Source of the DNA: Paulinella micropora
Lineage: Eukaryota; Cercozoa; Imbricatea; Euglyphida
NCBI GenBank assembly: GCA_009731375.1
Contig: BJOX01000160.1
Span: 163,957 to 227,365, forward strand
Length of the DNA: 63,409 nt
Reading direction: 5' to 3'
The translations under genes were made by a program, and so were the position numbers. Positions 32,901 to 43,043 of this stretch are shown piece by piece (position 1 is the stretch's first letter; each line of letters begins with the position of its first letter). The notes beneath the pieces are model-generated. The model worked only from the letters and a program-made list of their open reading frames with translations. It was not told the origin of the DNA and did no database searches.

Positions 32901-33247
32901 CTCGCTTGTGCAAATATGTTTGTGTCTATCAAATTATATAAACTGGTTTGGTGCGGATTGGAAGTATTGCTTCTGTGTTGAGTTGAGGCTTTGACTTCGT
33001 CGTTTTCCCTCACTCGTTGCTCTGTATAGTATAAATTTTTTCCTTCTTTGATGTCAGTCGTTGATTTTAAAGCGAGACGTGTGTCAAATCGCGCATCAGT
33101 ATAATAAAGATTTATTGGGTCGGAATCTTCTGGCACTCTGTCTGTATTCAGACCGACTATGTTTGTGTTGGTAAGGTCAAGGTTAAGTATATTTAGACTA
33201 TCAACAGCCAACTCATTAAGGCCGAGTAATGATTTATATTGCGACAT
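29949..33247 (-). pseudogene. Fibre/tail-spike-like protein with C-terminal S74 chaperone domain
   Basis: About 1,090 codons spread over frames 33247-31736, about 31755-31158, about 31150-30484 and 30506-29949. The N-terminal part contains fibre-type repeats: KLTGDQTIGGIKTF-like units recur at least three times, and a roughly 150-residue module with DNQLLIYSTGQWRN and FLRLDGTASMTG occurs twice. The end is a peptidase S74 (intramolecular chaperone of endosialidase) domain: QYSDRRKKKDIKECL has the self-cleaving Ser, followed by TGLIAQELEEILTE and a final YSEFIAPLIKAVQQL coiled coil. S74 domains trimerise fibres and cut themselves off. Frameshifts near 31745, 31145 and 30506 and an in-frame TAG at 30120-30122 break it. 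In a virus this would be the host-binding fibre. Confidence 0.8.
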
Positions 33248-33335
33248 TGTATATTAATTATTTTTAATTTTTTTTTGTTAAATTATACTAACAAAAAATA
33301 CAATTATTTTGTCTAATATCATTCGTCGGTAAGCA
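33248..33335. promoter_or_regulatory. AT-rich divergent intergenic region
   Basis: 88 bp, over 80% A+T, between the leftward fibre gene and the rightward basic/acidic ORF at 33336. It is the only space available for two divergent promoters. No specific viral promoter motif can be named. Confidence 0.4.
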
Positions 33336-33855
33336 ATGCCGTCAAAAGAGGCTTCAAAAGAAAACTGGAAGAAAGCAGTTCAAGCAAACAGAGCAAATGC
33401 TGAACGTAGAAAGGACGAGTGGGCACGTGAAAGGCTTCGTAAAAAAGGAGAATTAAAAGAAGCATCAGTGGAAGAACTTATTGAGACAGATGCTGAAGTT
33501 GGTGTTGCGAAAGAAATACTTAAAAATCCTGAGATTGAAGATGAATCAAGCGAAAGCGATAACGAAATTGATATGTCTGAGGTTATTGCAAATCGTATGC
33601 TTAGAAAGATAAAAAAGAATGCTAAAAAGCCCAAGAAGAAAAACACAAAGAAAGCACCACAACCCAAGAAGCCTGAGAATGACAGCGAAGAAGAAGAAGA
33701 AAGTGAGAGTGAAGAAAGCGAAGATTGAAACAACAGGCGTAAAACAGAGAGGCGGTAAAAAACGAAGTGAAAAAATATCAGTTAATGTATATAACAATAC
33801 ACCAAAGAATAAAGAAAAAAGTAAGGAAGCAGAAAAGATATTTTTGAAATTCTAA
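33336..33855 (+). pseudogene. Lys/Glu-rich small protein, probably frameshifted
   Basis: Frame 33336-33728 encodes 130 residues: a basic N-terminal helix (KENWKKAVQANRANAERRKD), an acidic middle, a Lys-rich stretch (KPKKKNTKKAPQPKK) and an acidic tail. Just before its stop an overlapping +1 frame opens and runs to 33855 with KIETTGVKQRGGKKRSEKIS, which has the look of real coding sequence. I infer one protein of about 170 residues split by a frameshift near 33700, or two overlapping genes. Such charged small proteins in PLVs are often DNA-binding, but no family is recognised. Confidence 0.5.
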
Positions 33856-33862
33856 AATATCA

Positions 33863-34855
33863 ATGGATCACAAACACACAACTAGTAATATTAATGCACA
33901 GGATAAGGATACACAACTAGAAGATACTCCGCGAGGCGAACCAACAGAGGAAGAACGTACAAGCACTGCTCAAGAATTATTTCGTCAGACTAAGCCAAGG
34001 ACTAGAGGGACAACAATATGGGCTGATAAGGTATTAGATATGGTTAATATTGATTTCATGGATATGAGTAAGGTTGCTACAAAAAATAAAAATTATAATT
34101 TTGCCCTTATTTGGATTGATATTCATAGTCGTTATGCTTATGCGATACCTATTAAAAACAAATTTTCAACCACCGTTTTAGATGCTCTCAAGAAATTTCC
34201 AAAGCCTGAAGCATACATATCGGACAATGGTGGGGAGTTTAAAGGTGCTGTTGGTGAGTGGATGAGAAATAATGGTATTGAACAATTTATGGTTGAAGTA
34301 GGCGATCATAATTCGTTAGGTATTGTTGATAGATTTGTTAGAACACTAAGAGAAAGATTACACGTATTATGGGCTTTTAATCGTAATTTTGATTGGATAA
34401 GTTATATTGAAGATGTTGTTTATTATTATAACAAGAAAGAACATTCAGCGATTAAGGCGGCACCAATTGATGTATTTAAAGGAAATGATATTAGCCAACA
34501 ACATAGATATGTTGATAAATATTTATTTGGTTTCAAAGAGGGAGACAGAGTTAGAAAATTAAACAAGAAACACGTTCTAGAAAAGGGAGGAAAGACATGG
34601 AGCAAGCAAATCTACACCGTCAAAGCCCGTAAGGGATACCGGATTGTATTAACAAATGATGATATAGTGCCACCACGACATTTATTAAAGACAGATGCAA
34701 CTAACGAACCGGAAGAGACAGATATTAATAAAGAACTAAAGCAACTAACTAAAGAAAAACAAACAAAGCATTTACTTAAACGAGAGGAAATAGACCCTGC
34801 CAACATCAGAACTTCTTCCCGACAAAGGAAGAAAAAAGAAATAATGGACTTGTAG
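33863..34855 (+). CDS. Retroviral-type (rve) integrase of the Polinton/PLV element
   Basis: 330 codons, uninterrupted. The catalytic core has VNIDFMDMS (Asp64), YISDNGGEFKG (Asp121) and SLGIVDRFVRTLRERL, where the third acidic residue is Asp156 rather than the usual Glu, 35 positions after Asp121. A C-terminal SH3-like region (FKEGDRVRKLNKK, WSKQIYTVKARKGYRIVL, VPPRHLL) fits the DNA-binding domain of Polinton and virophage integrases. There is no HHCC zinc domain at the N terminus. It would insert element DNA into the host genome. It begins 8 bp after the preceding ORF, suggesting co-transcription. It is the only large gene of the element without a lesion. If Asp156 is not functional the enzyme may be dead despite the open frame. 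Confidence 0.88.
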   Translation: MDHKHTTSNINAQDKDTQLEDTPRGEPTEEERTSTAQELFRQTKPRTRGTTIWADKVLDMVNIDFMDMSKVATKNKNYNFALIWIDIHSRYAYAIPIKNKFSTTVLDALKKFPKPEAYISDNGGEFKGAVGEWMRNNGIEQFMVEVGDHNSLGIVDRFVRTLRERLHVLWAFNRNFDWISYIEDVVYYYNKKEHSAIKAAPIDVFKGNDISQQHRYVDKYLFGFKEGDRVRKLNKKHVLEKGGKTWSKQIYTVKARKGYRIVLTNDDIVPPRHLLKTDATNEPEETDINKELKQLTKEKQTKHLLKREEIDPANIRTSSRQRKKKEIMDL

Positions 34856-34860
34856 TAATA

Positions 34861-35301
34861 TTATTTCTTGAAGTGATAGGTGGCAAACTTTGAATACACA
34901 GGGACCTTAGTGTGTATGTAGTACCCCTTTACCGCCGACCAAGAATGAAACACACTGATAACATTCTTAGAATCGATGATGACAAAAAAAACTTTTGCCT
35001 CTCCAGGGCTCTTCATGAATTTCGCCTCAACGCTGTTATTCCCTGGCTTGATGAAAACAAGGTCTGGTGTCTTGTTGTCGTTGACGAACTCGACGAAACA
35101 CTTACTTTCTTCACGATGCTTTAGTGGGGACAGCACCTGGGCTTCGTATAGTTGTATTGCGTTTAAAGCATTTGAAACAGCTCCAACATCCTCCTCTTCG
35201 TCTTCGTGAAGTGGGTGTTTTGCGTCGGGAGTGGTCGGCTCTGCGGTCGGCTCTGCGGTCAGCTCAGCTGGCTGATTGTCTGGCTTCTTCTTTGGGGGCA
35301 T
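34861..35301 (-). CDS. Element protein, unrecognised (146 aa)
   Basis: I chose the ATG at 35301 (MPPKKKPDNQP) because the upstream extension is low-complexity and hydrophobic. The N terminus is Pro/Thr/Glu-rich with three AEPT-type repeats, then an acidic stretch (HEDEEEDVGA), then a beta-rich C-terminal half (KCFVEFVNDNKTPDLVFIK, AKVFFVIIDSKNVISVF) ending SKFATYHFKK. The stop lies 3 bp from the integrase stop, so the two genes converge. The compact C-terminal half could be a small virion or DNA-binding protein; no family is recognised. Confidence 0.6.
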   Translation of the reverse strand: MPPKKKPDNQPAELTAEPTAEPTTPDAKHPLHEDEEEDVGAVSNALNAIQLYEAQVLSPLKHREESKCFVEFVNDNKTPDLVFIKPGNNSVEAKFMKSPGEAKVFFVIIDSKNVISVFHSWSAVKGYYIHTKVPVYSKFATYHFKK

Positions 35302-35498
35302 TGTACCTGCCCACACACCAAAAAGCACAAAAAACATGTGTGGGCAGTGCCTTCTATATTTCGTAAATAAATAAATAAATAATTTTTTTTTGAAAATAGT
35401 CAAGTAATAAGTGTGCTTTTATGTTGTAGTGAAATGTGTGTCGTGTTCGTTGATGAGAAGTGAGCAGGTAGGCAGACAGCACAGATCACACAACCATT

Positions 35499-36075
35499 TT
35501 ACTCCACTTGGGCTCTCACTTCATTAACATACAACTTATACTTAACTATAACTTCATCAAATGTATCACCTTGTTCAATTAAATTACGTGCGAAATTTTC
35601 CTCTGGCGAGACATTGGAAATTTATTTTTTTCTAACCACTTTTCCAAAATGCTATTTCTTTCTTAGTCTCTTTTTCTTTTCTAAGTCTCTGCCTCTTAAC
35701 TTTTCTCTCTTCTTCCATTCGTCTTTTGTCTTCTTTTAGTTCCTCATCTCTCTGATTAACTGCTTCCAGTCTTGATTCAACATCGTTAAGTTCTCGTTTC
35801 AATAATCTTACTTTTTTGGACAAGTTTTTTTTCTTAGTTTCCAAAAATATTTTATCCTTTTTTGTCGTCTTACTTGTCTTGTCAGAATAATAATCAATCC
35901 AATTATTTTCTTCTCTTTCTATTTCTAACTCACTTTCACTAGAAATTTCATTAGCCTCTTTGGCTTCATAATCGATAGAGAAGAACTGCGAGAGAGACAA
36001 AAAGTGGTAGGGGATCCAAGAATTCTTCGGTTCTCTGAACACTTTGCGCAAAAACCATGTGATAACATTGCGCAT
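35499..36075 (-). pseudogene. Coiled-coil element protein with at least two frameshifts
   Basis: Frame 36075-35632 gives a Lys/Glu-rich coiled coil (KKVRLLKRELNDVESRLEAV, RRMEEERKVKRQRLRKEKE). At its end the sequence continues in another frame as LEKWLEKNKFPMS and then in the third frame as a PEENFARNLIEQGDTFDEV stretch ending at 35499. These hidden segments have good composition and read on from each other, so the original protein was about 190 residues and now has two indels, near 35650 and 35610. Function is unknown. The start at 36075 is the first ATG in frame and is uncertain. Confidence 0.6.
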
Positions 36076-36093
36076 TGACTGAGGAGAAAACAC

Positions 36094-36381
36094 AACGCAA
36101 AAAATTTATTTGTTCTCTGTCTTGGTTATGGGTGGTGAAATTAGTAATTTGGTGCTGTCGTCCGTCATTGTCGGCGGTTCAACTCCCACTGCTTACTCTT
36201 GTACCATTCCTTTCCAGATGCCTTTTTTTTCTTCTTTTTTCTATTTTTTGTAAATTCCTTTTTGATATTTGTTTCAGACACGTCTTCAACAAACATCGTC
36301 TTTTTTTTTTGCTTTACTTGCTATTGATGTTTTACAATAAACGAGAGTGCGAATAGCACGAAGTGAAATTGTCAAATATCA
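36094..36381. other. Intergenic spacer within the element
   Basis: AT-rich, with T runs; no gene supported. Confidence 0.5.
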
Positions 36382-39300
36382 TTAATAGCCGTATGGTAAT
36401 GTTGTAATCTGGTTTTCTTTTAGTGGTTGTATTACTCTTTTTGTGTAAGTAAATGAAAATATCTTTTGTATGTGCTCAGACGAAATTGTTTTAGTCTTTT
36501 TGTTTCTCGTTATTTTGCTGTTGGTGTGAATGATTAAATTTCCAGCCTCTGCCACATTCTTGCTATACACTTTTTCACCTTTTGTTTCAAGTAAGTCCTC
36601 TAATTCTTCATATGCCTTCTTAGATAGTTCAGTGTCTTGTACTTGTAATCCGTTGCTTATAATACTAAACATATTTACTAAGTTCAATTTTTTACAAGTC
36701 TCGTAATTCATTGAGAAGCCCTTTAATTTCATTTTCGTAGTTCCGTCATCTAGTATGTAGCAGTAGGATTTAGGACCTGCTCCAACAAATGTGGTTATCC
36801 TTCTGTTTACCTTTGTCTTTTTATCTATCAATTCGTCTGTCCATTGCCCCAGTAAATCTCCTGTCGGTATTGTTGTCTGTCCTTCTTTTTCATCTACTGA
36901 ATAAATCACACTATCTGTGTCATGGTATAATACTCTATTACCTAATCTGTCCATCATATCATACAATCTCATCTGTGCGTGTGCTGTAGTAAATAGTGCT
37001 ACACAAATATTTGTATTGTACGGGTCTGATACTTTTTCTGGGTGTAGGTTGTAAGATAGTTCTAAGCATTCTTTGTTTATCACATTAATTGATACTTCAT
37101 TTATCTTTTTGTCGTTTAGTATTTTGTATAGTTCTGCTTCACTCCATACTATTTTTGTTTGTGTCTTGTTGTTTTGTTGTCCAAATTTTCCCCATAGTGA
37201 GTTTAGACATAGTTTCGCCACAGCCCTTCTACCTTCATTCTTTTCAATCTTGCTTTTATCTAATTTAATTTTCATCTTTTCTTCATAGTCCTTAATGTAG
37301 TTGTCTTTGTCTTCTTCTGTTATGACATTTGAAGGATAGCCACTTGATTCCTTTTTCACTCTTAGAAATGTCTTAATATATTCTTTGAATAGTTCCGTTG
37401 TCTGCTCGTTCCAATGCCATAATTCATAAGTTTTAATAAGTCTGTAGCCTTTTTGTATTGCTTTGTAAATAAGTGGTGTTGCTCATGTGCCTGTCAGTAT
37501 TCTGTCCTCGTCAGTGTGCTGACATTTGTCCTGTAATCCTTCCTTGCCACATTTATTACAAGATAATACATCATTTTTCCTCTATCTTGACATGGAAGGA
37601 CTGGGTGAATTAGTCCTCTGGGTGGTAGTATTTTTATTTTTGCTATACCGAATGCTGTTTTATTATTCAACATATCATATGCTTCTTTTCCTCTTATTGC
37701 TTTGTGGTGTTTCACAGGATAGGGGTCATAGTATATAACCGTTGGATAGAGAGAGCACACATCTATATACTTAGCATACTGATACTCACTCATTGACTTC
37801 CAGTATAGAGACAGAGCATTCACTCTTCCACCAAACATAGCATGTCGTGGATTGATTGTTTCTTGCTCAATTAATGTCTCTTCTATTGTGCCTTTGAATT
37901 CTTCCTTTGTTCTTATCCTATTCCATTGACACCCCCATATTGTTATTAATTGACTAACTTCAGGATGCTGACTTATTAAAGTTTCTCGTAGTTTAGTTTC
38001 CTTGTATAGTTGCCTAAATGTTTTAGTAACAGACCTTTCTCTATTCAGTTCGTTTCCATTAAAGCACTCAGGACACCCGTGACAATAACAACCATGGAAC
38101 TCATATGCCGTTTTTGTTTTCTCATCATATCCATCTAAGTAGGCTTTCACACCTTTAGGTAAGTTTAGTATTTTTTCTTTACCATTTAGACCATGTTGAA
38201 TTTTGGCATTGTCCTTTTTTTCTCTGTATGCTAACCATTCCACACACATACGACTTGCTTTTGCTTTGTCTGTTCTGTTTGTCGGTATGACTGCTATGCT
38301 GTCCTCAGGCATGTAGTTTGCTTTGAATAGTGACATACATGTAGAGGCAATTGTAGTGTATTTAAATGGATCAATATCAAACTCCATAATTTGTTTCCTA
38401 AACTCAATACACCCCCGTCTTAGTATATCTACATCACTATGACAATATTCAATCATTTCTTTATTGAAATCAAATACTTTGCTTTTTTGCTCGTTATACC
38501 ATTTTAGAAAATCCTCTCTTTTTTTCTTTGAGAATGAGTTATAACCATAGTCATCTTTGTCTGGCATTTTCCCAATGTATGATTGGTTGTCTGTTTTATT
38601 GAAAAAGTGAGGAAAATATCCTTTCTTTAATTCTGTAAGTCCGAATGTATCAGGAAAATCAGATAAAGGCATAGTAAGGAAAGATAGACTATCTATAAAT
38701 CTAATCTGTTCTTTTCCATTACCAATAGACATCATCATTATTTTTCCACCTTCATAGATTACAAATGGAGTTATGCCTTTTTCAATTAACCATTTCAGCA
38801 CAAATTGACAATCATACCCCCGCGCATTATGTGCTATGAATGTATAGCCCTTATGTTTCACACCCAACGCCCACTCACAGAATTGTTCAATGTTTTTATG
38901 TATGATTGGTGTGCTGTCGTTGAAATATTGACTTTCTGAATGATTGATAATATGTATTCCCGTCTCTTGATTTGCTTCAAAATCAAATAATACATATTTT
39001 GTTGATGGTGCGTGTATGACTTTTTTCTTTATCTCACATTGGTGCCATAAAGGTTTTAGTTCTTTGCAGTTCCTACATTTTTCATATCCGCAGTTATGTT
39101 CTCCTTTGTGTGTCTTAGCACATGTGATACATTTTTTCTTTACATCACACAACTCATTTTGTTTATGATTGTTGAAACATTCATCATTAGGAAACTTTCT
39201 ATTACACTCATTGCACGTTTTCCATTTTGAAATATTGTCAATACTCTGGAGCTTAAGGTCAGCCTTGATTTTTTCTCTTTTCTCTTTTGATTTTCGTATG

Positions 39301-39434
39301 TCTGCCTTGTTTTTTTGATAATATTCTTTTGCTCTCATAAGTGCTTTCTCTTTATTTCTTCTCCGATATTCTCTCATGCGTTCAGCGTGTTTCGCCCTTG
39401 CCTCTTCTGCAGTATATGTTGGTTTTCTACCCAT
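36382..39434 (-). pseudogene. Protein-primed family B DNA polymerase (Polinton/PLV type)
   Basis: About 1,000 codons in two main frames (39434-37494, 37359-36382). Order: a basic N-terminal region, two Cys-rich zinc-finger-like patches (CNECNRKFPNDECF; CITCAKTHKGEHNCGYEKC), then 3'-5' exonuclease motifs Exo I (LFDFEAN, Asp151/Glu153), Exo II (AHNARGYD) and Exo III (EYCHSDVDIL). An EFHGCYCHGCPECF motif, characteristic of Polinton-type polymerases, follows. Polymerase motifs are DVCSLYP (A), KLCLNSLWGKFGQ (B) and YHDTDSVIY (C). The enzyme would replicate a linear genome with terminal protein priming. A one-base loss near 37561-37567 shifts the frame inside a further CxxC segment, and an in-frame TGA at 37483-37485 replaces the expected Trp of a GTW motif, so the gene is dead unless both are sequence errors. 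Confidence 0.9.
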
Positions 39435-39783
39435 TTATATTATATATAATATAATTTTTATTTATTTAAATAGAAAATAATCAAACTCGCAATAGGGAGG
39501 ACTTTTAATTTTTTCAAAAAAGATAACTAAGTTCAGGACAGCAGTAAAAACTAAGAAACAGGTTTGTTTCGTGTTGATTTGAAAAAAGATAGATAAGTTA
39601 TCTTTTTTTAGAGTTTGAGAGAAATTCAAATATGGACTATTTAAGGCTTAATGATTGTTATATTTAATTTGGATAAAATTATGTATATTTTTGTTGAAAT
39701 TAATAGTAAGACGAATTTATATAAAAATAGCCTTATTTTATATAAAAGATAAGTGTCCAATAGTGGTACCTATAGTAGTCTAG

Positions 39784-39837
<54 letters not shown>

Positions 39838-40967
39838 CCTGAGTCCAATTGTAAAAAAAAATTGTTCTCTCAATAAAAGCGAAGAAGAAGAGAGAGAGAG
39901 AGAGATCTTTGCGCGGTGTTCTCCCAATCCTGTTGAGCTATTTGGTAAAAATATCCTGTTGAGCTATTTGGTAAAAATATAAATTTCTAGAATCTTTCTC
40001 CTTACAACCTTCCTAGATTTTTATCATTTTTGCCTAATAGTCAAACATGATAAAATGAATTCACCAGCAAGAGATCTTTGCGAAGCCAACCAGCTTTTCC
40101 GCGCAACTAGGCCAATTCCAGCCACCAGTAATTATATATTTTTTAGCCACCCAAAAGCTTCTCCAAAGAGAAACGTGCTCAATGCCAGCCACCAGTAATA
40201 TATTTTTTAGCCACCCAAAGCTTAGAAACGTCCTCAATGCCAGCCACCTGTATATACATTTTTTTTGAACGGTCTAATGCCATCGTCTAATTTTGGTTAG
40301 AAAATGCACGGGGGGTGTGAAATAATTTAGACTAGACTGGAATAGTGTTTTTTTCACACCTCACTATTGCGATCGGCGGTGCCACCTGGAACTTTGTAAG
40401 CGTTCCCCCCAAAGTGGACCGGCCTGGTGCGGACGCGTTTGTGGCAGTCCACGAAAATCGTCTAAAAATAGCTAATGTTTTCGGCCGGTCCGGCAGGTAA
40501 AAACTGGGATTTTCTTGAAAATGCTTGTGTGCCGACTTCGTATCGATATTTTTTCCATAGATTTTTTTGAAAGCGTCCCATCGAAGTTTATGTCCCGCTT
40601 TTTATATTTCTATTCCAACCAACGCACACAGACAAAAACTAATTCAACATTCTGTTATTGCTATCGTTAATGTTCTTGTCGCACAAATATCACGATGTTT
40701 GGAATCATCCACATCATCACCAGACTCATTCTGCGAACGTGCCTCCAGCTCCTAACATTGTTATAAAATACAGACCATAAGTTCTTCCTCCTCCTCCCCC
40801 CACCATTCTGCTTGCCTAGGTCTGCATTTGAGGTTAGTATCATGAATCAATATTATTAGATTGTGTTGAACCTGCTACTATGCATGTGCATCCGCCTCTA
40901 GCGCCTTGTCATCTTCTTCCTCCTGTTGGTTGTCAACTTGCTGATGATTACAACTGTCGTCACGATC
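39435..40967. other. AT-rich intergenic region, no supported gene
   Basis: Contains an inverted AAAAAAGATA/TATCTTTTTT pair (39517-39612), a GA array (39787-39834), a duplicated CCTGTTGAGCTATTTGGTAA unit (39928-39979) and the repeats at 40117-40262. The right border of the viral-type element may lie anywhere up to about 39770. Confidence 0.6.
40117..40262. repeat. Three-copy tandem repeat, 55-67 bp unit
   Basis: Units begin with CCAGCCACCAGTAAT, include TTTTTTAGCCACCCAAA and end near CTCAATG. The third copy is partial. Confidence 0.8.
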
Positions 40968-41086
40968 AAGTACGGGCCCTAGTATTTGTGATGGTTGGTG
41001 TACCCATTGCAAAACTACGTGCTTTCAGAACGACTTTGCAGACGTAGGAATGAACATCTTTTGATGTATATTGCTTGTACATGTCC
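40968..41086 (+). repeat. Direct repeat, copy 1 (374-bp period)
   Basis: About 119 bp nearly identical to 41342-41460, beginning AAGTACGGGCCCTAGT. The two lie on either side of an N gap, so either a tandem duplication or an unmerged assembly overlap. Confidence 0.85.
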
Positions 41087-41298
41087 GAGTTACTTCCGTG
41101 ACGTAGAAGGTGTATGCGCAAATGTTTGTTCTACTGTTTTGCGATAAACGCATATGAGAGGGTTGGCTTTTTATTTGCTTGCACATTATACTTTTTTACT
41201 TACTACATTATGCATCATTTATATGTACTGCACATATATATATATATATTTCTCTGCATCTCTTTCTCTCCGTCTCTCTGTTACTTTTTCCCCCCCCC

Positions 41299-41341
41299 CC
41301 CCCCCCTCCCTCTCTCTCTCTCCTTCTCCCCNNNNNNNNNN
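41299..41341. other. Poly-C / CT tract ending in a 10-N gap
   Basis: C homopolymer and CT repeat followed by Ns 41332-41341. Confidence 0.9.
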
Positions 41342-41460
41342 AAGTACGGGCCCTAGTCTTTGTGATGGTTGGTGTACCCATTGCAAAACTACGTGCTTTC
41401 AGAAGGACTTTGCAGACGTAGGAATGAACATCTTTTGATGTATATTGCTGGTACATGTCC
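41342..41460 (+). repeat. Direct repeat, copy 2
   Basis: Matches 40968-41086 with a few substitutions. Both copies are followed by TCTCTTTCTCTCCGTCTCTC, extending the duplicated unit. Confidence 0.85.
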
Positions 41461-41713
41461 CTCTGTTGCACAAACGTAGAAGGCGTATGCACAAACGTTT
41501 ATCTACATCTCTTTCTCTCCGTCTCTCTGTTGCTTTTTCCTCTCTCTCTCTCTCTACTCTCTATACTCTCTCTCTCTCTCTCATTTCTTTCAATCTCTTT
41601 CTCTCTCTCATTTCTCTCTTTCTTTTCTTTCCTTCTTTCAAGATATGTCTCAATGTCTATCTCTCTCTCTCCTTCTCTCTCTCTCTCTCTCTCCTTCTTT
41701 CTCCCTCTCTGAA

Positions 41714-41750
41714 TCAAGGTATACCTTGCCCTACCAAGGTATACCTTGAA
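41714..41750. repeat. GGTATACC palindrome cluster (2 units)
   Basis: Two CAAGGTATACCTTG units separated by a short spacer, at the end of a CT-rich tract. Confidence 0.9.
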
Positions 41751-42631
41751 TCACAGGCACTGTCTGAAGAACGGACACCGGCACTGTCTGAAGAACTTTC
41801 AGGAAGTAACCAAAGCTCAAGCAATGAACGACTGCTATTAGTCAAACAACGCACTTAAGAATAGCAATCCTAAGGATAAGGACGAGATATATGCATCTGA
41901 ACTAGCTCTAATGTACCACGGCGACATGAAGGGACTTACTTACCATTTCATTTATTGCTGTTGACATTCAAGACAACAACAAAAATTAGTTTTTCATTTT
42001 TGTGTCAGATTTTCATTTTTGTGACAGTTTTTCATTTTTGTGACAAAAATTCAAATTTTCAAATTTAACTGTAACATTTCGCGAAAATTTACGATATTTT
42101 GCGGACGAATATAGCCGTTAATTTGAAAAATTCAAATTTTCACCCAAAATATAAATTCCAACCAAAACTGAAATTCCAACCAAAACAGAAAAATCAATTT
42201 TTTTTGTTGTCTTGAATGTCAACAGCAATACCAACGACAATCTTGCGAAGCCATGCTTCGTGGAAGGGCTAGGTTGAAGAGAAAAAGATGTTCTGGCTAG
42301 GTTGAAGAGAAGAAAATATTTAATTAAACATAAAAGCGTCCTTCTTAAGTATTATTACCAGAGAAATTTTTTTAAATTAAACATACAGACAAAGAGAAAT
42401 TGTGGTAACAGTAACAATAGTAGTAGCAGTAGCTAGGCATCTAAGGTTTTGTCCATAGATGCTTATCTTCCACTGCAAGTAGCAAGCATTAAGTTTTTTT
42501 CCCCCAGGTACAAACGCGTCCTCTTAAGTATTAATATCAGCAAAAGAACGTTACAAATAAAACATTTCCGCGGCACGGTCGTAGTAGTTTTTTTCACAAT
42601 ATATTAAGTGCTCTATAAGGTATACTGCAAA

Positions 42632-42772
42632 AAAAGATCAAGGCACGCCTTGAAAGTTCAAGGTATATCTTGAACCTTAGTCACAGTATGCACTTGAAAT
42701 GACTGTTCAGCTTTCAATGCATACATTGAAATTTCAAGGCAGGATGCATTGAAATCTCAATGCATGCATTGA
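42632..42772. repeat. Mixed palindrome cluster including TCAATGCATGCATTGA
   Basis: A degraded GGTATACC-type unit (about 42654-42676) is followed by a second palindrome of the same architecture: TCAATGCATACATTGA at 42714 and the perfect TCAATGCATGCATTGA at 42757. Both families keep TCAA...TTGA ends and a 16-bp length. Confidence 0.85.
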
Positions 42773-43043
42773 AATTACTATTTTCTGGGCCCCGGTAGTA
42801 GCACGCGTCGACTCCGCAACTGTATGCAGGGATCACCACTTCTGCGATTGTCCACCCACTAAGCAAACCAGTGACGACAGTAGGGGTCAGATGAAGAATC
42901 GTAGCAGGAAATTTTACAGCGGTAATTTCTTGCCAGAATCCTGCCTTAAATGAAAAACAAGTTTCACCAAAGGTCTCATAACGCGCGAAGAAACAGCTAC
43001 TTGGTTTCTTCCCGCGCCGTGCACCCATATTTACCTTACATAT

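Larger units (their letters stand above)
29790..39434. mobile_element. Decayed Polinton / Polinton-like-virus type element (partial)
   Basis: An AT-rich block with densely packed ORFs encoding protein-primed family B DNA polymerase, retroviral-type integrase and a long S74-terminated fibre, a gene set typical of Polintons, PLVs and virophages of protists. Major and minor capsid proteins, packaging ATPase, maturation protease and helicase are not visible. Polymerase, fibre and a coiled-coil gene are broken; the integrase is intact. I could not find terminal inverted repeats or a target duplication. The left limit is placed where base composition changes and where the small ORF after the fibre runs into GC-richer DNA; the right limit is the start of the polymerase gene and may extend to about 39770. 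Confidence 0.8.

Noticed and set aside
36075-36381. A 93-codon plus-strand hydrophobic ORF beside the polymerase
   Set aside because: Driven by T-rich sequence (Phe/Leu runs); no support as a gene.
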